A stretch of DNA of 64,000 bases from positions 248,001 through 312,000 of the forward strand of contig CBDFKV010000007.1 of the NCBI GenBank assembly GCA_965249035.1, read 5' to 3'. Numbering within the stretch: position 1 is the stretch's first letter; each line of letters opens with the position of its first letter. This DNA comes from CBDFKV01 sp965249035 (GTDB taxonomy: Bacteria > Pseudomonadota > Gammaproteobacteria > Arenicellales > Poriferihabitantaceae). Shown here one piece after another: positions 41,807 through 51,807 of the stretch. The notes under the pieces are model-generated. The model was not told the DNA's origin and ran no database searches. It worked only from the letters and a program-made list of their open reading frames with translations. The position numbers were made by a program, and so were the translations under genes.

Positions 41807-43828
41807 TTACGCACCACTCTTTCGTGCATCCAACATGGCACGCAGGCCAGCAATCCCGGCTTCACCCATCTCCACTCGATCTTCTTCGGTGGTTTCTCTT
41901 TGCTCATCCCAGTCCAACTCATCGACCGGGAGTTCTTGTAAAAACCGGCTAGGCTCGCATTCAATGCTCTCGCCATAACGTCGGCGGCGCTGGCAATAGG
42001 ATAAATGCAGCGTTTTCATCGCTCGGGTTATGCCTACATAGAACAGGCGCCGTTCTTCCTCAAGGGAGTCTTCTGCGATTGAGTTGCGGTGCGGGATTAA
42101 CTCTTCTTCAACTCCGACGATATACACATGGTTGAATTCCAATCCCTTAGCTGCGTGGAGGGTCATTAGGCTCATTTCATCGCGCTCAGTTTCGTCACCC
42201 TGGCGCTCCAATATATCGCGCAATAATAACTGAGAGACAATATCGGTCAGGTGTAATTCATCGCTTGAATTCTTGTTAATGTCGCCGATCCAGCGTAATA
42301 AATCTGCAACATTTTGCCACCGACGCTCGGCAAGCTCCAAATCCTCTTTATCCTTAAGCCAATTCTCATAATCAATTTCGCCCAATAGTCGCTCAAAGAT
42401 GACTACCGGATCACCGCGCTCGGCGTCAGAACCCAGCTCAACGATTCGCTCGCAAAAAGCACGTAATGTTTTATACGTTTGCGGGCGCAGCAGCTCGTCA
42501 ACTCCTGCTTGAAAAACTGAATCAAATAGGCTCAACTCATGCTCTGCGGCGACCTGCGCCAGCTTTTCCAAGGTATTCGGCCCAACCCCGCGTCTGGGCG
42601 TATTAATGATACGCAAAAAAGCACGATCATCAGATTGATTAGTCAATAAGCGCAAATAGGCCAGCATATCGCGTATCTCGGCTCGGTCGAAAAAAGACAA
42701 TCCACCACTGATTTGATACGGGATACGCATCGCCCGCAGTTTTTGCTCAAATACGCGTGCCTGGTGATTACTGCGATACAGAATGGCAAAGTCGCTGTAG
42801 TTGGACTTCCCCTGAAATTGTTGCTTTAGAATCGCTGAAACCACCCGATCGGCTTCCTGATCTTCATTCGCTGACGCAATTACCCGAACGGGATCGCCAT
42901 AACCCAAATCACTCCACAAAGTCTTTTCGAAGGGCCGCTGATTATTAGAAATGAGTGAATTGGCCAGTTTTAGTACCCGCCCAACCGAACGATAATTTTG
43001 TTCCAGTTTAACCACTTCAAGCTCCGAGAAGTCCGTCGCCAGTTGCATCAAGTTTTCTGGCATTGCCCCTCGCCAGCCATAAATGGATTGATCATCATCT
43101 CCAACCACAGTTAAGCCTCGGCCTTGACCCACAAGCTGCTTGATCAGCTCATATTGGGCGCCATTGGTATCCTGATACTCGTCAACCAGAATGTAACGTA
43201 ACTTTTCACGCCAACGTACTGATACATCGATATTTTCCTTTAGTATTTGTAAAGGTAGTAAAATCAAATCATCGAGATCAACCGCATTGCACGCGCGCAA
43301 ATAACGCTCATATTCCGGATAAACCCGAATCGCGGTATTTAGGAGTGGACTAGTGCCTTCAACCCGCAATGATTGTGGGCTCACCCCGGCATTTTTCCAG
43401 GAAGAAATCAGGCGATGAATTCCCTCCAAAATATCACTATCAGCAGTTAGGTCAGAGCGCAGTAACTCTCCGATCATGCTAACCGCATCTTTAGGGTCAA
43501 TCACGCTAAACCCCGGTCGCAAACCGGCAGCTTGATGCTCAAGCTTGAGCATTTTTAAGCCCAATGAATGAAAAGTAGAGACCGTTAAACCGCGTGATTG
43601 ATGGGCGCCAGAAGTAAGCTCGTCAACACGGGCTTTCATCTCGCGGGCAGCCTTATTGGTAAAAGTCACCGCAGCGATGGCTGAAGGGGAAACCTCTCGG
43701 GCCTGGATCAACCAGGCTATTTTTCGGGTAATGACCCGGGTTTTGCCGCTCCCTGCTCCGGCTAAAACCAATAGCGGGCTGCCAATATGGTGGACAGCAG
43801 CGTGCTGCTGCGGGTTCAATTCAGACAC
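41807..43828 (-). CDS. rep: ATP-dependent DNA helicase Rep
   Basis: 673 residues, the length of E. coli Rep. UvrD/Rep superfamily 1 motifs: a Walker A AGAGSGKTRV near residue 22, the VTFTNKAA segment, DEYQDTNGAQ, and VVGDDDQSIYGWRGA. VEEELIPH and EERRLFYVGITRA are near the C terminus. It unwinds DNA 3' to 5' and supports replication-fork restart. It lies downstream of ispF, with 8 bp between. Confidence 0.9.
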   Translation of the reverse strand: MSELNPQQHAAVHHIGSPLLVLAGAGSGKTRVITRKIAWLIQAREVSPSAIAAVTFTNKAAREMKARVDELTSGAHQSRGLTVSTFHSLGLKMLKLEHQAAGLRPGFSVIDPKDAVSMIGELLRSDLTADSDILEGIHRLISSWKNAGVSPQSLRVEGTSPLLNTAIRVYPEYERYLRACNAVDLDDLILLPLQILKENIDVSVRWREKLRYILVDEYQDTNGAQYELIKQLVGQGRGLTVVGDDDQSIYGWRGAMPENLMQLATDFSELEVVKLEQNYRSVGRVLKLANSLISNNQRPFEKTLWSDLGYGDPVRVIASANEDQEADRVVSAILKQQFQGKSNYSDFAILYRSNHQARVFEQKLRAMRIPYQISGGLSFFDRAEIRDMLAYLRLLTNQSDDRAFLRIINTPRRGVGPNTLEKLAQVAAEHELSLFDSVFQAGVDELLRPQTYKTLRAFCERIVELGSDAERGDPVVIFERLLGEIDYENWLKDKEDLELAERRWQNVADLLRWIGDINKNSSDELHLTDIVSQLLLRDILERQGDETERDEMSLMTLHAAKGLEFNHVYIVGVEEELIPHRNSIAEDSLEEERRLFYVGITRAMKTLHLSYCQRRRRYGESIECEPSRFLQELPVDELDWDEQRETTEEDRVEMGEAGIAGLRAMLDARKSGA

Positions 43829-43836
43829 ACATGGCC

Positions 43837-44316
43837 CTAGATGCTAGCTCGAGTAATCAGAACGATAGCTTGCGCAGCAATGCCTTCGCCACGGCCGATA
43901 TAACCCAAAGTTTCAGTGGTGGTTGCCTTGATATTAACTTGCTCCGTGTCTACTTCAAGGCAAGCAGCAATATTATTTCGCATCACCTTGATATGAGGGA
44001 TCATTTTGGGTGCTTCAGCAACTATCGTGCAATCGACATTTTGAACGGAATAGTCTGAACTTCGTAGTTTTTGCATGACTTTGCGCAATAAAATCATGCT
44101 GTCTATGTTCTGATAGGCATCATCATTCGGAGGAAAATGAACTCCAATATCGCCCAATCCGGCGGCACCCAGCAAGGCATCACATAAAGCGTGCAATAGC
44201 ACATCCGCGTCGGAATGTCCGTCCAAACCCAGTTCATACGGAATGGTAACACCACCGATGACCAGTGGTCGGCCAGCAACGAGACGATGTACGTCATATC
44301 CTTGACCCACTCTCAT
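43837..44316 (-). CDS. ispF: 2-C-methyl-D-erythritol 2,4-cyclodiphosphate synthase
   Basis: 159 residues. DGHSDADVLLHALCDALLGAAG contains the Zn-binding Asp/His pair and Cys-Asp that define the family. It is the fifth enzyme of the MEP isoprenoid pathway. Its ATGA overlaps the stop of ispD by 4 bp, so the two are coupled, as in many proteobacteria. Confidence 0.95.
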   Translation of the reverse strand: MRVGQGYDVHRLVAGRPLVIGGVTIPYELGLDGHSDADVLLHALCDALLGAAGLGDIGVHFPPNDDAYQNIDSMILLRKVMQKLRSSDYSVQNVDCTIVAEAPKMIPHIKVMRNNIAACLEVDTEQVNIKATTTETLGYIGRGEGIAAQAIVLITRASI

Positions 44317-45026
44317 CGGCTCTCTCCTATCTGACTGGATTGTGCATCAAGAATGGTTTTGGCGAGCGGCAAGTCGTCAGGGTGGGTGATTTTAAGGTTA
44401 TCCGCAGCGCAGGCAACTAGCTTGGGCTGAAAACCAGAGCGCTCCATTGCGGCCGATTCATCCGTGGCAAGATGACCTTGCTTAATAGACTCGTTTAAGG
44501 AGTGCTGTAATGCTCGTACGGGGAAATACTGCGGTGTCATCGCCCGCCATAAATGGTCGCGACTCACCGTTTCACCAATAGTACCTGACTGACTTGCTCG
44601 CTTGACGGTATCATTGATGGGTAGTGCTAATATCGCACCGTTTTCGTCATTGATCTGGAGCAAGCGCTGAATATCAGCAATACGAACACACGGCCTGACT
44701 GCATCATGCACTAGCACCCCATCTTGTGCGCCACCATTGTCAGTAATATATTTAAGGCCATTCAGAACCGTATGTGCTCGCTCTTTGCCGCCTTTAACGA
44801 TGGCTACTAACTTTGGGTGAGAGAACTTCAGCGGTGGCCACCACGCATCATCTACACACAAACCCAGTACTACGCTATCGATCTCGTCACACGCACAAAG
44901 CCGTTCCAAGGTAAGCTGAATGATGGTTCGGTCACCGATCTGTAAGTATTGCTTGGGTCGATCAGCCGCCATGCGCGAACCGATCCCGGCGGCTGGAACT
45001 ATTGCCCAGACTTTAGCCATTACCAA
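44313..45026 (-). CDS. ispD: 2-C-methyl-D-erythritol 4-phosphate cytidylyltransferase
   Basis: 237 residues. The CTP-binding PAAGIGSRMAADRPKQYL lies at the N terminus, with VLVHDAVRPCV and ATDESAAMER further on. It makes CDP-methylerythritol in the MEP pathway. It lies 40 bp after rho on the same strand. Confidence 0.94.
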   Translation of the reverse strand: MVMAKVWAIVPAAGIGSRMAADRPKQYLQIGDRTIIQLTLERLCACDEIDSVVLGLCVDDAWWPPLKFSHPKLVAIVKGGKERAHTVLNGLKYITDNGGAQDGVLVHDAVRPCVRIADIQRLLQINDENGAILALPINDTVKRASQSGTIGETVSRDHLWRAMTPQYFPVRALQHSLNESIKQGHLATDESAAMERSGFQPKLVACAADNLKITHPDDLPLAKTILDAQSSQIGESR

Positions 45027-45066
45027 TAAGACTCGAAATCGTATGCATAACTAGCCCAAAAACTGC

Positions 45067-46335
45067 CTAACGATTCATTGATTTGAAAAACTCGTCGTTA
45101 TTTTTAGTTGCACGCAGCTTATCCAGCAAGAACTCAATTGCCTGTAAATCATCCATTGGATGCAGCAATTTCCGCAGCAGCCATACTTTTTGCAGTTCAT
45201 CTGGCTCCATCAGCAATTCTTCGCGGCGTGTGCCTGATTTATTAATGATGATAGAGGGGTAAACCCGCTTTTCTGCCACGCGTCGATCCAAATGGATTTC
45301 CATATTGCCGGTGCCTTTGAACTCTTCGTAGATGACATCATCCATTTTCGAGCCAGTATCCACCAGCGCGGTTGCCAAAATGGTTAAGCTACCGCCCTCT
45401 TCCAAATTCCGCGCAGCGCCAAAAAAGCGCTTAGGACGTTGCAGTGCATTAGCGTCGACACCGCCGGTCAGCACTTTTCCTGACGAAGGTGCAACTGTGT
45501 TGTACGCGCGTGCCAAGCGGGTTATCGAGTCCAGCAATATCACCACGTCGCGCTTATGCTCGACCAGTCTTTTCGCTTTTTCTATCGCCATTTCAGAGAC
45601 TTGCACGTGGCGAGTCGCTGGCTCATCAAAAGTAGAGGAAATCACTTCGCCGCGCACCGAGCGCGCCATTTCGGTGACTTCTTCAGGCCGTTCATCGATC
45701 AACAAGACGATAAGATACGCTTCGGGGTTATTAGCGGTAATCGAATGTGCAATTTGCTGCAACATGACCGTTTTACCTGATTTGGGCGACGACACGATCA
45801 GTCCGCGCTGGCCTCTGCCGATCGGTGCAATTAAGTCAATAACACGGCCGGTTAAATCCTCAGAAGAGCCCGTCTCACGCTCTAAGCGGAAACGTCGATC
45901 AGGGTGCAATGGAGTCGCGTTTTCAAACAGAATTTTACGTTTCGCTTCTTCCGGATCCTGACCGTTTATTTGATTCACTTTCAACAGCGCAAAATAGCGC
46001 TCTGATTGCTTTGGTGGACGAATCAGTCCATCGACCGTATCACCGGTTCGCAGGCCGAAGCGTCGAATCTGGCTTGGGGAGACATATATATCGTCCGGGC
46101 CTGCCAAATAGGAGCTGCTGGCTGAGCGCAAAAATCCAAAGCCATCTTGTAAAATTTCTACGGTCCCTTCGCCTTCAATATCAACACCTTTACGGGCTTC
46201 GGATTTGAGGATGCCGAATATTTGGTCTTGCTTGCGGGTACGGGTTAAGTTTTCTAGCCCCAGCGAACGTGCCATATCGGTTAATTCAGCGGGAGACTTA
46301 CGTTTTAATTCGGATAGGTTTAATGATGAAGACAT
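45067..46335 (-). CDS. rho: Transcription termination factor Rho
   Basis: 422 residues, near the 419 of E. coli Rho. The N-terminal RNA-binding domain (LNLSELKRKSPAELTDMA) and the OB fold with DGFGFLRS are followed by the ATPase core. That core has Walker A SSPKSGKT, IVLLIDERPEEVTE with the catalytic Glu, and the RAYNTVAPSSGK Q-loop region. It is the hexameric RNA helicase that ends transcripts at rut sites. The 5' region is about 316 bp long. Confidence 0.96.
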   Translation of the reverse strand: MSSSLNLSELKRKSPAELTDMARSLGLENLTRTRKQDQIFGILKSEARKGVDIEGEGTVEILQDGFGFLRSASSSYLAGPDDIYVSPSQIRRFGLRTGDTVDGLIRPPKQSERYFALLKVNQINGQDPEEAKRKILFENATPLHPDRRFRLERETGSSEDLTGRVIDLIAPIGRGQRGLIVSSPKSGKTVMLQQIAHSITANNPEAYLIVLLIDERPEEVTEMARSVRGEVISSTFDEPATRHVQVSEMAIEKAKRLVEHKRDVVILLDSITRLARAYNTVAPSSGKVLTGGVDANALQRPKRFFGAARNLEEGGSLTILATALVDTGSKMDDVIYEEFKGTGNMEIHLDRRVAEKRVYPSIIINKSGTRREELLMEPDELQKVWLLRKLLHPMDDLQAIEFLLDKLRATKNNDEFFKSMNR

Positions 46336-46651
46336 AAAATAATGAAGCTACCCCGAGTGGGGAAAACAGGTAAGGTTAATGATCAAATTTTCTGAGCTGC
46401 CGTCAATGGCACTTTATAAACGACCAATGACAAAGCACACGCTTCGGCAGGAATCTCAGGTAAAAACTCTAGAGAAATTTCTTGAAGAACTCTTTCTAGA
46501 GTAAACGGGAAATCGGCACGAAAGCGCCGAACACGGGTAATAATACTGGGGTTGAGGCTAAGTGTCCAGAAAAATCAAAATAAAAGGCACTTAATTCAAA
46601 AGTAGACATTGAACGTTCAGATTTCCAACACCATAATGGAGCAAACCGTTT
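46336..46651 (-). promoter_or_regulatory. Region upstream of rho with inverted repeat
   Basis: This 316-bp gap holds no recognisable gene. ACTCTAGA (46466-46473) and TCTAGAGT (46495-46502) form an 8-bp palindromic pair 21 bp apart, with an internal GAAATTTC. The DNA must also contain the rho promoter and leader and the terminator of the DUF2892 gene on its other side. rho leaders are commonly autoregulated, but I cannot assign the hairpin a role. Confidence 0.35.
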
Positions 46652-46855
46652 TTAATCAAACGCTTGCCCCGCACGGAAACCCATTTTCTTTAAAATCATT
46701 GCCAACGGGCAAAAGCCAGTAAAAGCTGATTGTAATAGGTTTGCACCCACAAAAGCGGTCAACCACATCCAATTTGGGTTGAACTTAGCTGCCAGCAGCA
46801 GTGAAATCAAAATCACAGCACCCGCAAACGCTAAAACTACGCGATCAATACTCAT
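46652..46855 (-). CDS. DUF2892 (YgaP-type) membrane protein
   Basis: 67 residues with two hydrophobic segments and the family pattern GANLLQSAFTGFCPLAMILKKMG, containing the single conserved Cys. Such domains occur alone or fused to rhodanese domains and probably lie in the inner membrane. It ends about 300 bp before rho and begins 27 bp after the response regulator stop, so it may be cotranscribed with it. Confidence 0.8.
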   Translation of the reverse strand: MSIDRVVLAFAGAVILISLLLAAKFNPNWMWLTAFVGANLLQSAFTGFCPLAMILKKMGFRAGQAFD

Positions 46856-46882
46856 CTTACCTATTCCTGAATCAATTAGAGG

Positions 46883-47539
46883 TTAATCTCGAATCTGTCG
46901 ATTGCACAAGCGCCGCTCAACCGCCATAACCGCCGCCTCAACCCGCGAATGCACTTCCAGTTTACGCAGAATAGCTTTAACATGCAGCTTAACGGTTCCA
47001 TCAGAAATGCTGAGATTACGGGCAATCACTTTGTTACTTTCGCCTTCTGCCAAGTGACACAGTATCTCCATCTCTCGCGGAGTTAAACTGCTAAAAGGTG
47101 AGGCAGCCACTTTTGCATTAGAAGGATCACCATCTTTGACCAAATTGGCCAGCGCGCCGGTTAAATCAGGCGCCACTACGGTTTTACCATCGACTATATC
47201 GCGCAGCGAAGCCACTAATTCATCTGGTGCCATATCTTTTAGCAAGTAACCTTTGACGCCATTGCGTAGCGCATCAGACAGGTCGCTGTCATCGGCACTG
47301 GTGGTTAGCATCACCACCGGAATTTCGTTACCCTGGTCGTTTAATTTTTGCAGCACTTCAATACCGTTCATTTCTGGCATACGCAAATCCAGCAAAATTA
47401 CATCGGGTTTGGTCGACTCGATTAACTCGAAGCCTTCCTGAGTATCGCCAGTTGCCTGAATCTCAATGCCTCGTCGCTCCAAAAGCCCAATAATGCCTTC
47501 ACGAAATAAGGCGTGGTCATCTAGTAGTAATACTTGCAC
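46883..47539 (-). CDS. NarL-type response regulator
   Basis: 218 residues: a receiver domain with DVILLDLRMPEMNG (phospho-acceptor Asp near residue 54), then a LuxR/NarL helix-turn-helix (LTPREMEILCHLAEGESNKVIARNL). It is the partner of the histidine kinase immediately upstream on the same strand. The signal and target genes are not evident; the DUF2892 gene after it may be a target. Confidence 0.88.
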   Translation of the reverse strand: MQVLLLDDHALFREGIIGLLERRGIEIQATGDTQEGFELIESTKPDVILLDLRMPEMNGIEVLQKLNDQGNEIPVVMLTTSADDSDLSDALRNGVKGYLLKDMAPDELVASLRDIVDGKTVVAPDLTGALANLVKDGDPSNAKVAASPFSSLTPREMEILCHLAEGESNKVIARNLSISDGTVKLHVKAILRKLEVHSRVEAAVMAVERRLCNRQIRD

Positions 47540-47592
47540 TGATCTAAAACCTCCAAAGCTTGTTTAAATCGATCATATAAAGTGGTGTCGAG

Positions 47593-48822
47593 TCATGGCT
47601 TGAAGGATAGCAAAATTTGAGTCCCTTCGCCCTGCTCACTGTTGATATCTAGTCTACCACCAATAAGCGCTGCTCGTTCACGCATTACGGTCAGACCAAT
47701 ATGTTCGCCAGCGGTTGGCTCAACTGGCCGCTCTTCAAATCCAACACCATCATCCTCGATAATCATTTGATACTCATTTTTGGCAGACCTACGTAGCAGT
47801 AGGCGCACCGTATCTGCCTGACTATGTTTGCAGATATTTTTAAGTGCTTCCTGCGCAATTCGAATAATGTTGACTTCGGTTTCTTCCAGTAGCTCGATAT
47901 TGTCCCACTGGTTATGGAAAAACACCGGTATCCCAGTTTCGGTTCTAAAGCGCGCCATGATTTTCTTAAACCCAGAGGCTAATCCACCGCTCTCAATGGG
48001 CGCACGAAACTGGCCAATCAAACTGCGCAACTCATCGTGCGCGCCTTCTAATAATTGTTCGACTTTTTCGAGTTGGCTCCAGGTTGACGATTCATCCTCG
48101 GAATGCAGCGTATCATCTAAAATACGCACCTGATAACGTAAAGATGCCAAGGTTTGCGCCATGGAGTCATGCAGCTCATGCGCCAGTCGAGTGCGCTCTT
48201 CCATCCGCCCAAGTAGTAAGGATTGTTTGTCTTGATGGCTCTTTTCGATCGCCATACCCAAGTTCATGCCAATGCTGGCAAGCATCTCTCGGGTGCTTTG
48301 CGGCAAATCCTGAACGGGTTGCGGCATATATAATCGGTATTCACCATAAATCCGATCCTGGTACTTAATCGGCACCACCAAACAATGGTCGGCTAAATCG
48401 CCTGTCTTTTTATCGGGTTCACCTAAAGTAGCGAGCAGCAGTTCCTCACCTTCGTCGTCATACAGAAACGCCTCCACATGCCCAGCGTGAGTGACCGATT
48501 TGAACGTTGGTAAATAACCCGAGATAAACCCTTGTACATCATCGGTTTTATCCAGTCCGTTAGTGAATTCATAGAGTAGCTTGAGTGAGCGAGTATGACT
48601 TTGAATTTCAGCCGTTTTATTACGCAGATCATCGTCTCGTTCCTGGACTAAAGACTCCAGCCACTCGGCCAGACGATTGATATCGTCCTGTACCGAAGCC
48701 CATTCTTGCCCCTCCACTTGCTGCCCATCTAAATCGAGCCGCGCAGAAAATCGACCTTGGCGAATAAGTGATGCCCATTGTGCAATCAGCTCAAGCGGAC
48801 GGGTTGAAGACTCGGAGGTCAT
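47593..48822 (-). CDS. NarX-type cytosolic histidine kinase
   Basis: About 409 residues from the ATG at 48822; the frame extends to a TTG at 48882. A GAF-like region covers residues 110-220 and is followed by the HisKA_3 dimerisation helix with LAHELHDSMAQTLASLRYQV, where the His is phosphorylated. The HATPase domain follows (IAQEALKNICKHSQA, then DDGVGF). No membrane helix is seen, so it senses a cytoplasmic signal. It lies 53 bp upstream of the response regulator. Confidence 0.85.
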   Translation of the reverse strand: MTSESSTRPLELIAQWASLIRQGRFSARLDLDGQQVEGQEWASVQDDINRLAEWLESLVQERDDDLRNKTAEIQSHTRSLKLLYEFTNGLDKTDDVQGFISGYLPTFKSVTHAGHVEAFLYDDEGEELLLATLGEPDKKTGDLADHCLVVPIKYQDRIYGEYRLYMPQPVQDLPQSTREMLASIGMNLGMAIEKSHQDKQSLLLGRMEERTRLAHELHDSMAQTLASLRYQVRILDDTLHSEDESSTWSQLEKVEQLLEGAHDELRSLIGQFRAPIESGGLASGFKKIMARFRTETGIPVFFHNQWDNIELLEETEVNIIRIAQEALKNICKHSQADTVRLLLRRSAKNEYQMIIEDDGVGFEERPVEPTAGEHIGLTVMRERAALIGGRLDINSEQGEGTQILLSFKP

Positions 48823-48961
48823 AATTGTAGAACAAATGAGTAATGTGCCAATGTACCGAATAGCCTCTGCAACAACAAGCAAGATTCATTAATGATGCTA
48901 TGCGCTATTACCCACGGGCAGAGTGGTTTGGGTATAATCCGCGATCACCAATACTTTAGCA

Positions 48962-49855
48962 ATGAGCCTTCGCTTGATGACAGATCAACTCAAACTGGGA
49001 ATTCCAAAAGGTAGCTTGGAAGAATCAACCATCAGCCTGTTTAAACAAGCGGGCTGGAATATTCGCAGCCACTCACGGCATTATTTTCCAACGGTTAATG
49101 ATGAGCAACTGGCGTGCAAGCTGGTGAAATCTAAAGAATTGGGCGCTTACGTTGAAGAAGGCACATTAGACTGTGGGCTGACTGGCCAAGACTGGATTTT
49201 GGAAACCGCCGCTGACGTCGAAGAGATTTGTGAACTGGAGTATTCCAAAGCCTCCAATCAAGCCTGCCGCTGGGTGCTGGTGGTTCCGGCTGATTCACCG
49301 ATTAAAACCGTTGCAGACCTTGAAGGGAAAATCGTTGCTACCGAATTGATTCAATTTACCAAAAACTACCTAAAGGATCGCAATATCAACGCTCTGGTGC
49401 AGTTTTCATGGGGCGCAACCGAAGCCAAAGTGGTTGAGGGCTTGGCTGATGCGGCGGTTGAAATCACTGAAACGGGCACGACCATTCGCGCGCATGGCTT
49501 GAGGGTTGTTGAAGATCTGCTACACACGCGCACCGTTTTAGTGGCGAATAAAGCCGCCCTGCAAGTCGAGTGGAAACGAAAGAAAATCAATAACATGGCG
49601 CTGATGCTGCAAAGTGCGATGTCGGCACGCGCTAAGGTACTGTTGAAAATGAATGCTCCCGCTAAGCAGGTCGATCAAATCGTCGCACAATTGCCTGCTT
49701 TGCACACCCCGACCATCAATCGATTGCACGGAGATGACTGGGTGGCAATAGAAACCGTCGTCAATCGTTTGGATACCCGCGAGTTGATCCCCGCACTAAA
49801 AGCCGCGGGAGCTGAAGGCATACTGGAAATAAATCTGAATAAAATGATTGATTAG
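48962..49855 (+). CDS. hisG: ATP phosphoribosyltransferase (long form)
   Basis: 297 residues, the long form with a C-terminal regulatory ACT-like domain. KLGIPKGSLEES near the start, CGLTGQDWI and the VEGLADAAVEITETG segment are family motifs. The enzyme starts histidine biosynthesis and is usually feedback-inhibited by histidine. An alternative in-frame ATG at 48977 would begin nearer the conserved core. It stands alone, without other his genes in the window. Confidence 0.92.
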   Translation: MSLRLMTDQLKLGIPKGSLEESTISLFKQAGWNIRSHSRHYFPTVNDEQLACKLVKSKELGAYVEEGTLDCGLTGQDWILETAADVEEICELEYSKASNQACRWVLVVPADSPIKTVADLEGKIVATELIQFTKNYLKDRNINALVQFSWGATEAKVVEGLADAAVEITETGTTIRAHGLRVVEDLLHTRTVLVANKAALQVEWKRKKINNMALMLQSAMSARAKVLLKMNAPAKQVDQIVAQLPALHTPTINRLHGDDWVAIETVVNRLDTRELIPALKAAGAEGILEINLNKMID

Positions 49856-50600
49856 TGGTTTTGCTTTGGTTCGTTTCCATCGGTGTGCCAGACACCAAAT
49901 AGTCGATCAAGAATTGGTTTTGAGCGTTTCAACCACCTCAGGTTGATCGGCGACTAATCCCCTTTATGAACGCTATCTATCGGCATGGATGTCTTTAACA
50001 ACAGGGGCTAGCAATTGCAATTCGGTGGGCTCATTGAAATTGTCAAAAAGCCTGCTGCAACCAGTCTTTCTATAGCGGCTTGTCTTTTGCAGCTGATAGG
50101 TGGGAGGGGTCGTTGCTGTTCTTAGTGCTTACGGTTTGTGAGATATTGGACAGATCAAGAGCACACTGAGTGGGTTTGTTACCTGCTTTAGTAACAATTG
50201 GGCAAACCATTAGCGCTGAGGATCGCTCTAACTCAGTCTAAATCGCCCCGGACTTGCCGGAGGCTACTAAGCTTGAGAGAATTAGCCGATGAGAAGAAGG
50301 CTTGGATAGTTCCCCTAAATACGGGAATGTGTGGTTCGGTTGATGGTGACGACCTAACATGAACCTGGATTACTATCTGAAAGTACGACCTCAAACAGGC
50401 CATTCGAGCATCATCAGCGACGAGACTCTGCGACTGCTGGAGAAAAAAGTCTTCCGCCTGATTGCAAGCGTTACCCGAGCGTGCCAAAAAAGGTTTCTAG
50501 TACCACACCCTCTCATTTGCTATATGAGGTATTTGAAAGCGGGCTAAATAGGATAACTTTCCTTAGAACTTGGCACAAAGATGACAACTTGGATCGTAGT
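49856..50600. other. Intergenic region between hisG and azlC
   Basis: I see no gene that I can support here. A small 5-bp stem (GGTGT and ACACC, 49882-49896) just after hisG could be a weak terminator. Reading frames present on both strands are short and have no motif. The stretch near 50260-50350 looks like non-coding debris. Confidence 0.35.
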
Positions 50601-51317
50601 ATGAAAAAACAACACGAGAAGCAACGTAGCTACTACTGGCAAGGTTTCTATGCTGGGGCTCCTTTTGTACTTGTGGTTGCACCCTTTGGCCTACTATTTG
50701 GCGCTGTTGCGACCGAGGCAGGATTGGACCTCGTTCAGACCATGTCGATGACTGTCTTGGTTATTGCCGGTGCGGCTCAGTTTGCTGCGGTTCAACTGAT
50801 GACTGACGGCGCGCCAGAATTTGTGGCCATTCTTACGGGGCTTGCGGTCAATATGCGCATGGCGATGTATTCCGCCTCTATGGCACCGCATTTGGGTCAG
50901 TTACCAACCGGAAAGCGGATGCTGGTCGCGTATTTTTTGGTCGACCAAACCTATGCTACGTCCATTCTGAAATTTACCGATACACCCAACATGAGCCTCA
51001 GGCAAAAGCTAGCCTTTTTCTTGGGAACGGTCACGCCTATATGCCCCCTGTGGTATGGTTTTACGTACGTCGGCGCGATTGCCGGCGCTGCCATTCCTCC
51101 CGAATACGCACTGGATTTTGCAGTGCCTATCACCTTTATCGCGCTGGTCGCTCCGGGTTTGCGTAGTTTTCCGCACCTGGCCGCTGCCTTTGTGTCGGTA
51201 AGCGTAGCGTTAGCCTTGGCTTGGATGCCGTACAACCTTTGGCTGCTCATCGCGGCTGTGCTAGCTATGGTCACAGGGGCGTTAATAGAACAACGATTGG
51301 AAACCAGAAATGAGTGA
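50601..51317 (+). CDS. azlC: AzlC-family transporter subunit
   Basis: About 239 residues from the ATG at 50601. The frame is open to 50481, but the preceding residues do not look like the family. Multiple membrane segments begin at WQGFYAGAPFVLVVAPFGLLFG. VIAGAAQFAAVQLM and NMRMAMYSASMAPHLG are typical of AzlC, the large subunit of an AzlCD branched-chain amino-acid exporter. It overlaps azlD by 8 bp. Confidence 0.82.
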   Translation: MKKQHEKQRSYYWQGFYAGAPFVLVVAPFGLLFGAVATEAGLDLVQTMSMTVLVIAGAAQFAAVQLMTDGAPEFVAILTGLAVNMRMAMYSASMAPHLGQLPTGKRMLVAYFLVDQTYATSILKFTDTPNMSLRQKLAFFLGTVTPICPLWYGFTYVGAIAGAAIPPEYALDFAVPITFIALVAPGLRSFPHLAAAFVSVSVALALAWMPYNLWLLIAAVLAMVTGALIEQRLETRNE

Positions 51318-51633
51318 TCATACGATCTGGATCGTCATCGTATTTCTGGGTATCGGAACCTTCCTGATTCGGTATTCTTTTCTCGGAATCCTCGGTGGGC
51401 GGGATTTGCCAGACTGGGTTCTGCGTCACCTTCGTTACGTACCCGTCGCGGTATTACCGGGCTTGATCGCGCCATTGGTGGTTTGGCCTGAGGCCACCGG
51501 TGGCGCTCTGGATCCTGTACGCCTATCTGCAGCAGCTGCGGCATTGTTGATTGGCGCCCTCCTTCGATCTACCCTGGGCGCCATATTCGGTGGCATGGGC
51601 GTGCTTTACTTCGTGCAGTATCTTTATAGCTGA
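51310..51633 (+). CDS. azlD: AzlD-family transporter subunit
   Basis: 107 residues with three or four hydrophobic segments, including GIGTFLIRYSFLGIL, typical of the small AzlD partner. The start overlaps the azlC stop, so the pair is coupled and probably forms one transporter. Confidence 0.82.
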   Translation: MSDHTIWIVIVFLGIGTFLIRYSFLGILGGRDLPDWVLRHLRYVPVAVLPGLIAPLVVWPEATGGALDPVRLSAAAAALLIGALLRSTLGAIFGGMGVLYFVQYLYS

Positions 51634-51807
51634 TTGCCTGTTTTGACAATGGCCAATACAGATCAGCAGTGGCTCAAGCCGACAAAAAATCTGATGGACT
51701 CAGTTACACCGGCAATATTCGTCGATTCGCAGCGGCCACGAAGTGCTTGTTCTGTACGACCTGACAAGTTGGAGTTTGAATTTCTAAAATTTAGTTTATT
51801 CAGAGTA

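Noticed and set aside
50359..50547. Small open reading frame between hisG and azlC
   Set aside because: No motif, no good ribosome site, and it overlaps frames on both strands. I do not support it as a gene.
50481..50600. Extended N terminus of AzlC
   Set aside because: The residues before the ATG at 50601 do not resemble the family and the first membrane segment begins after it.
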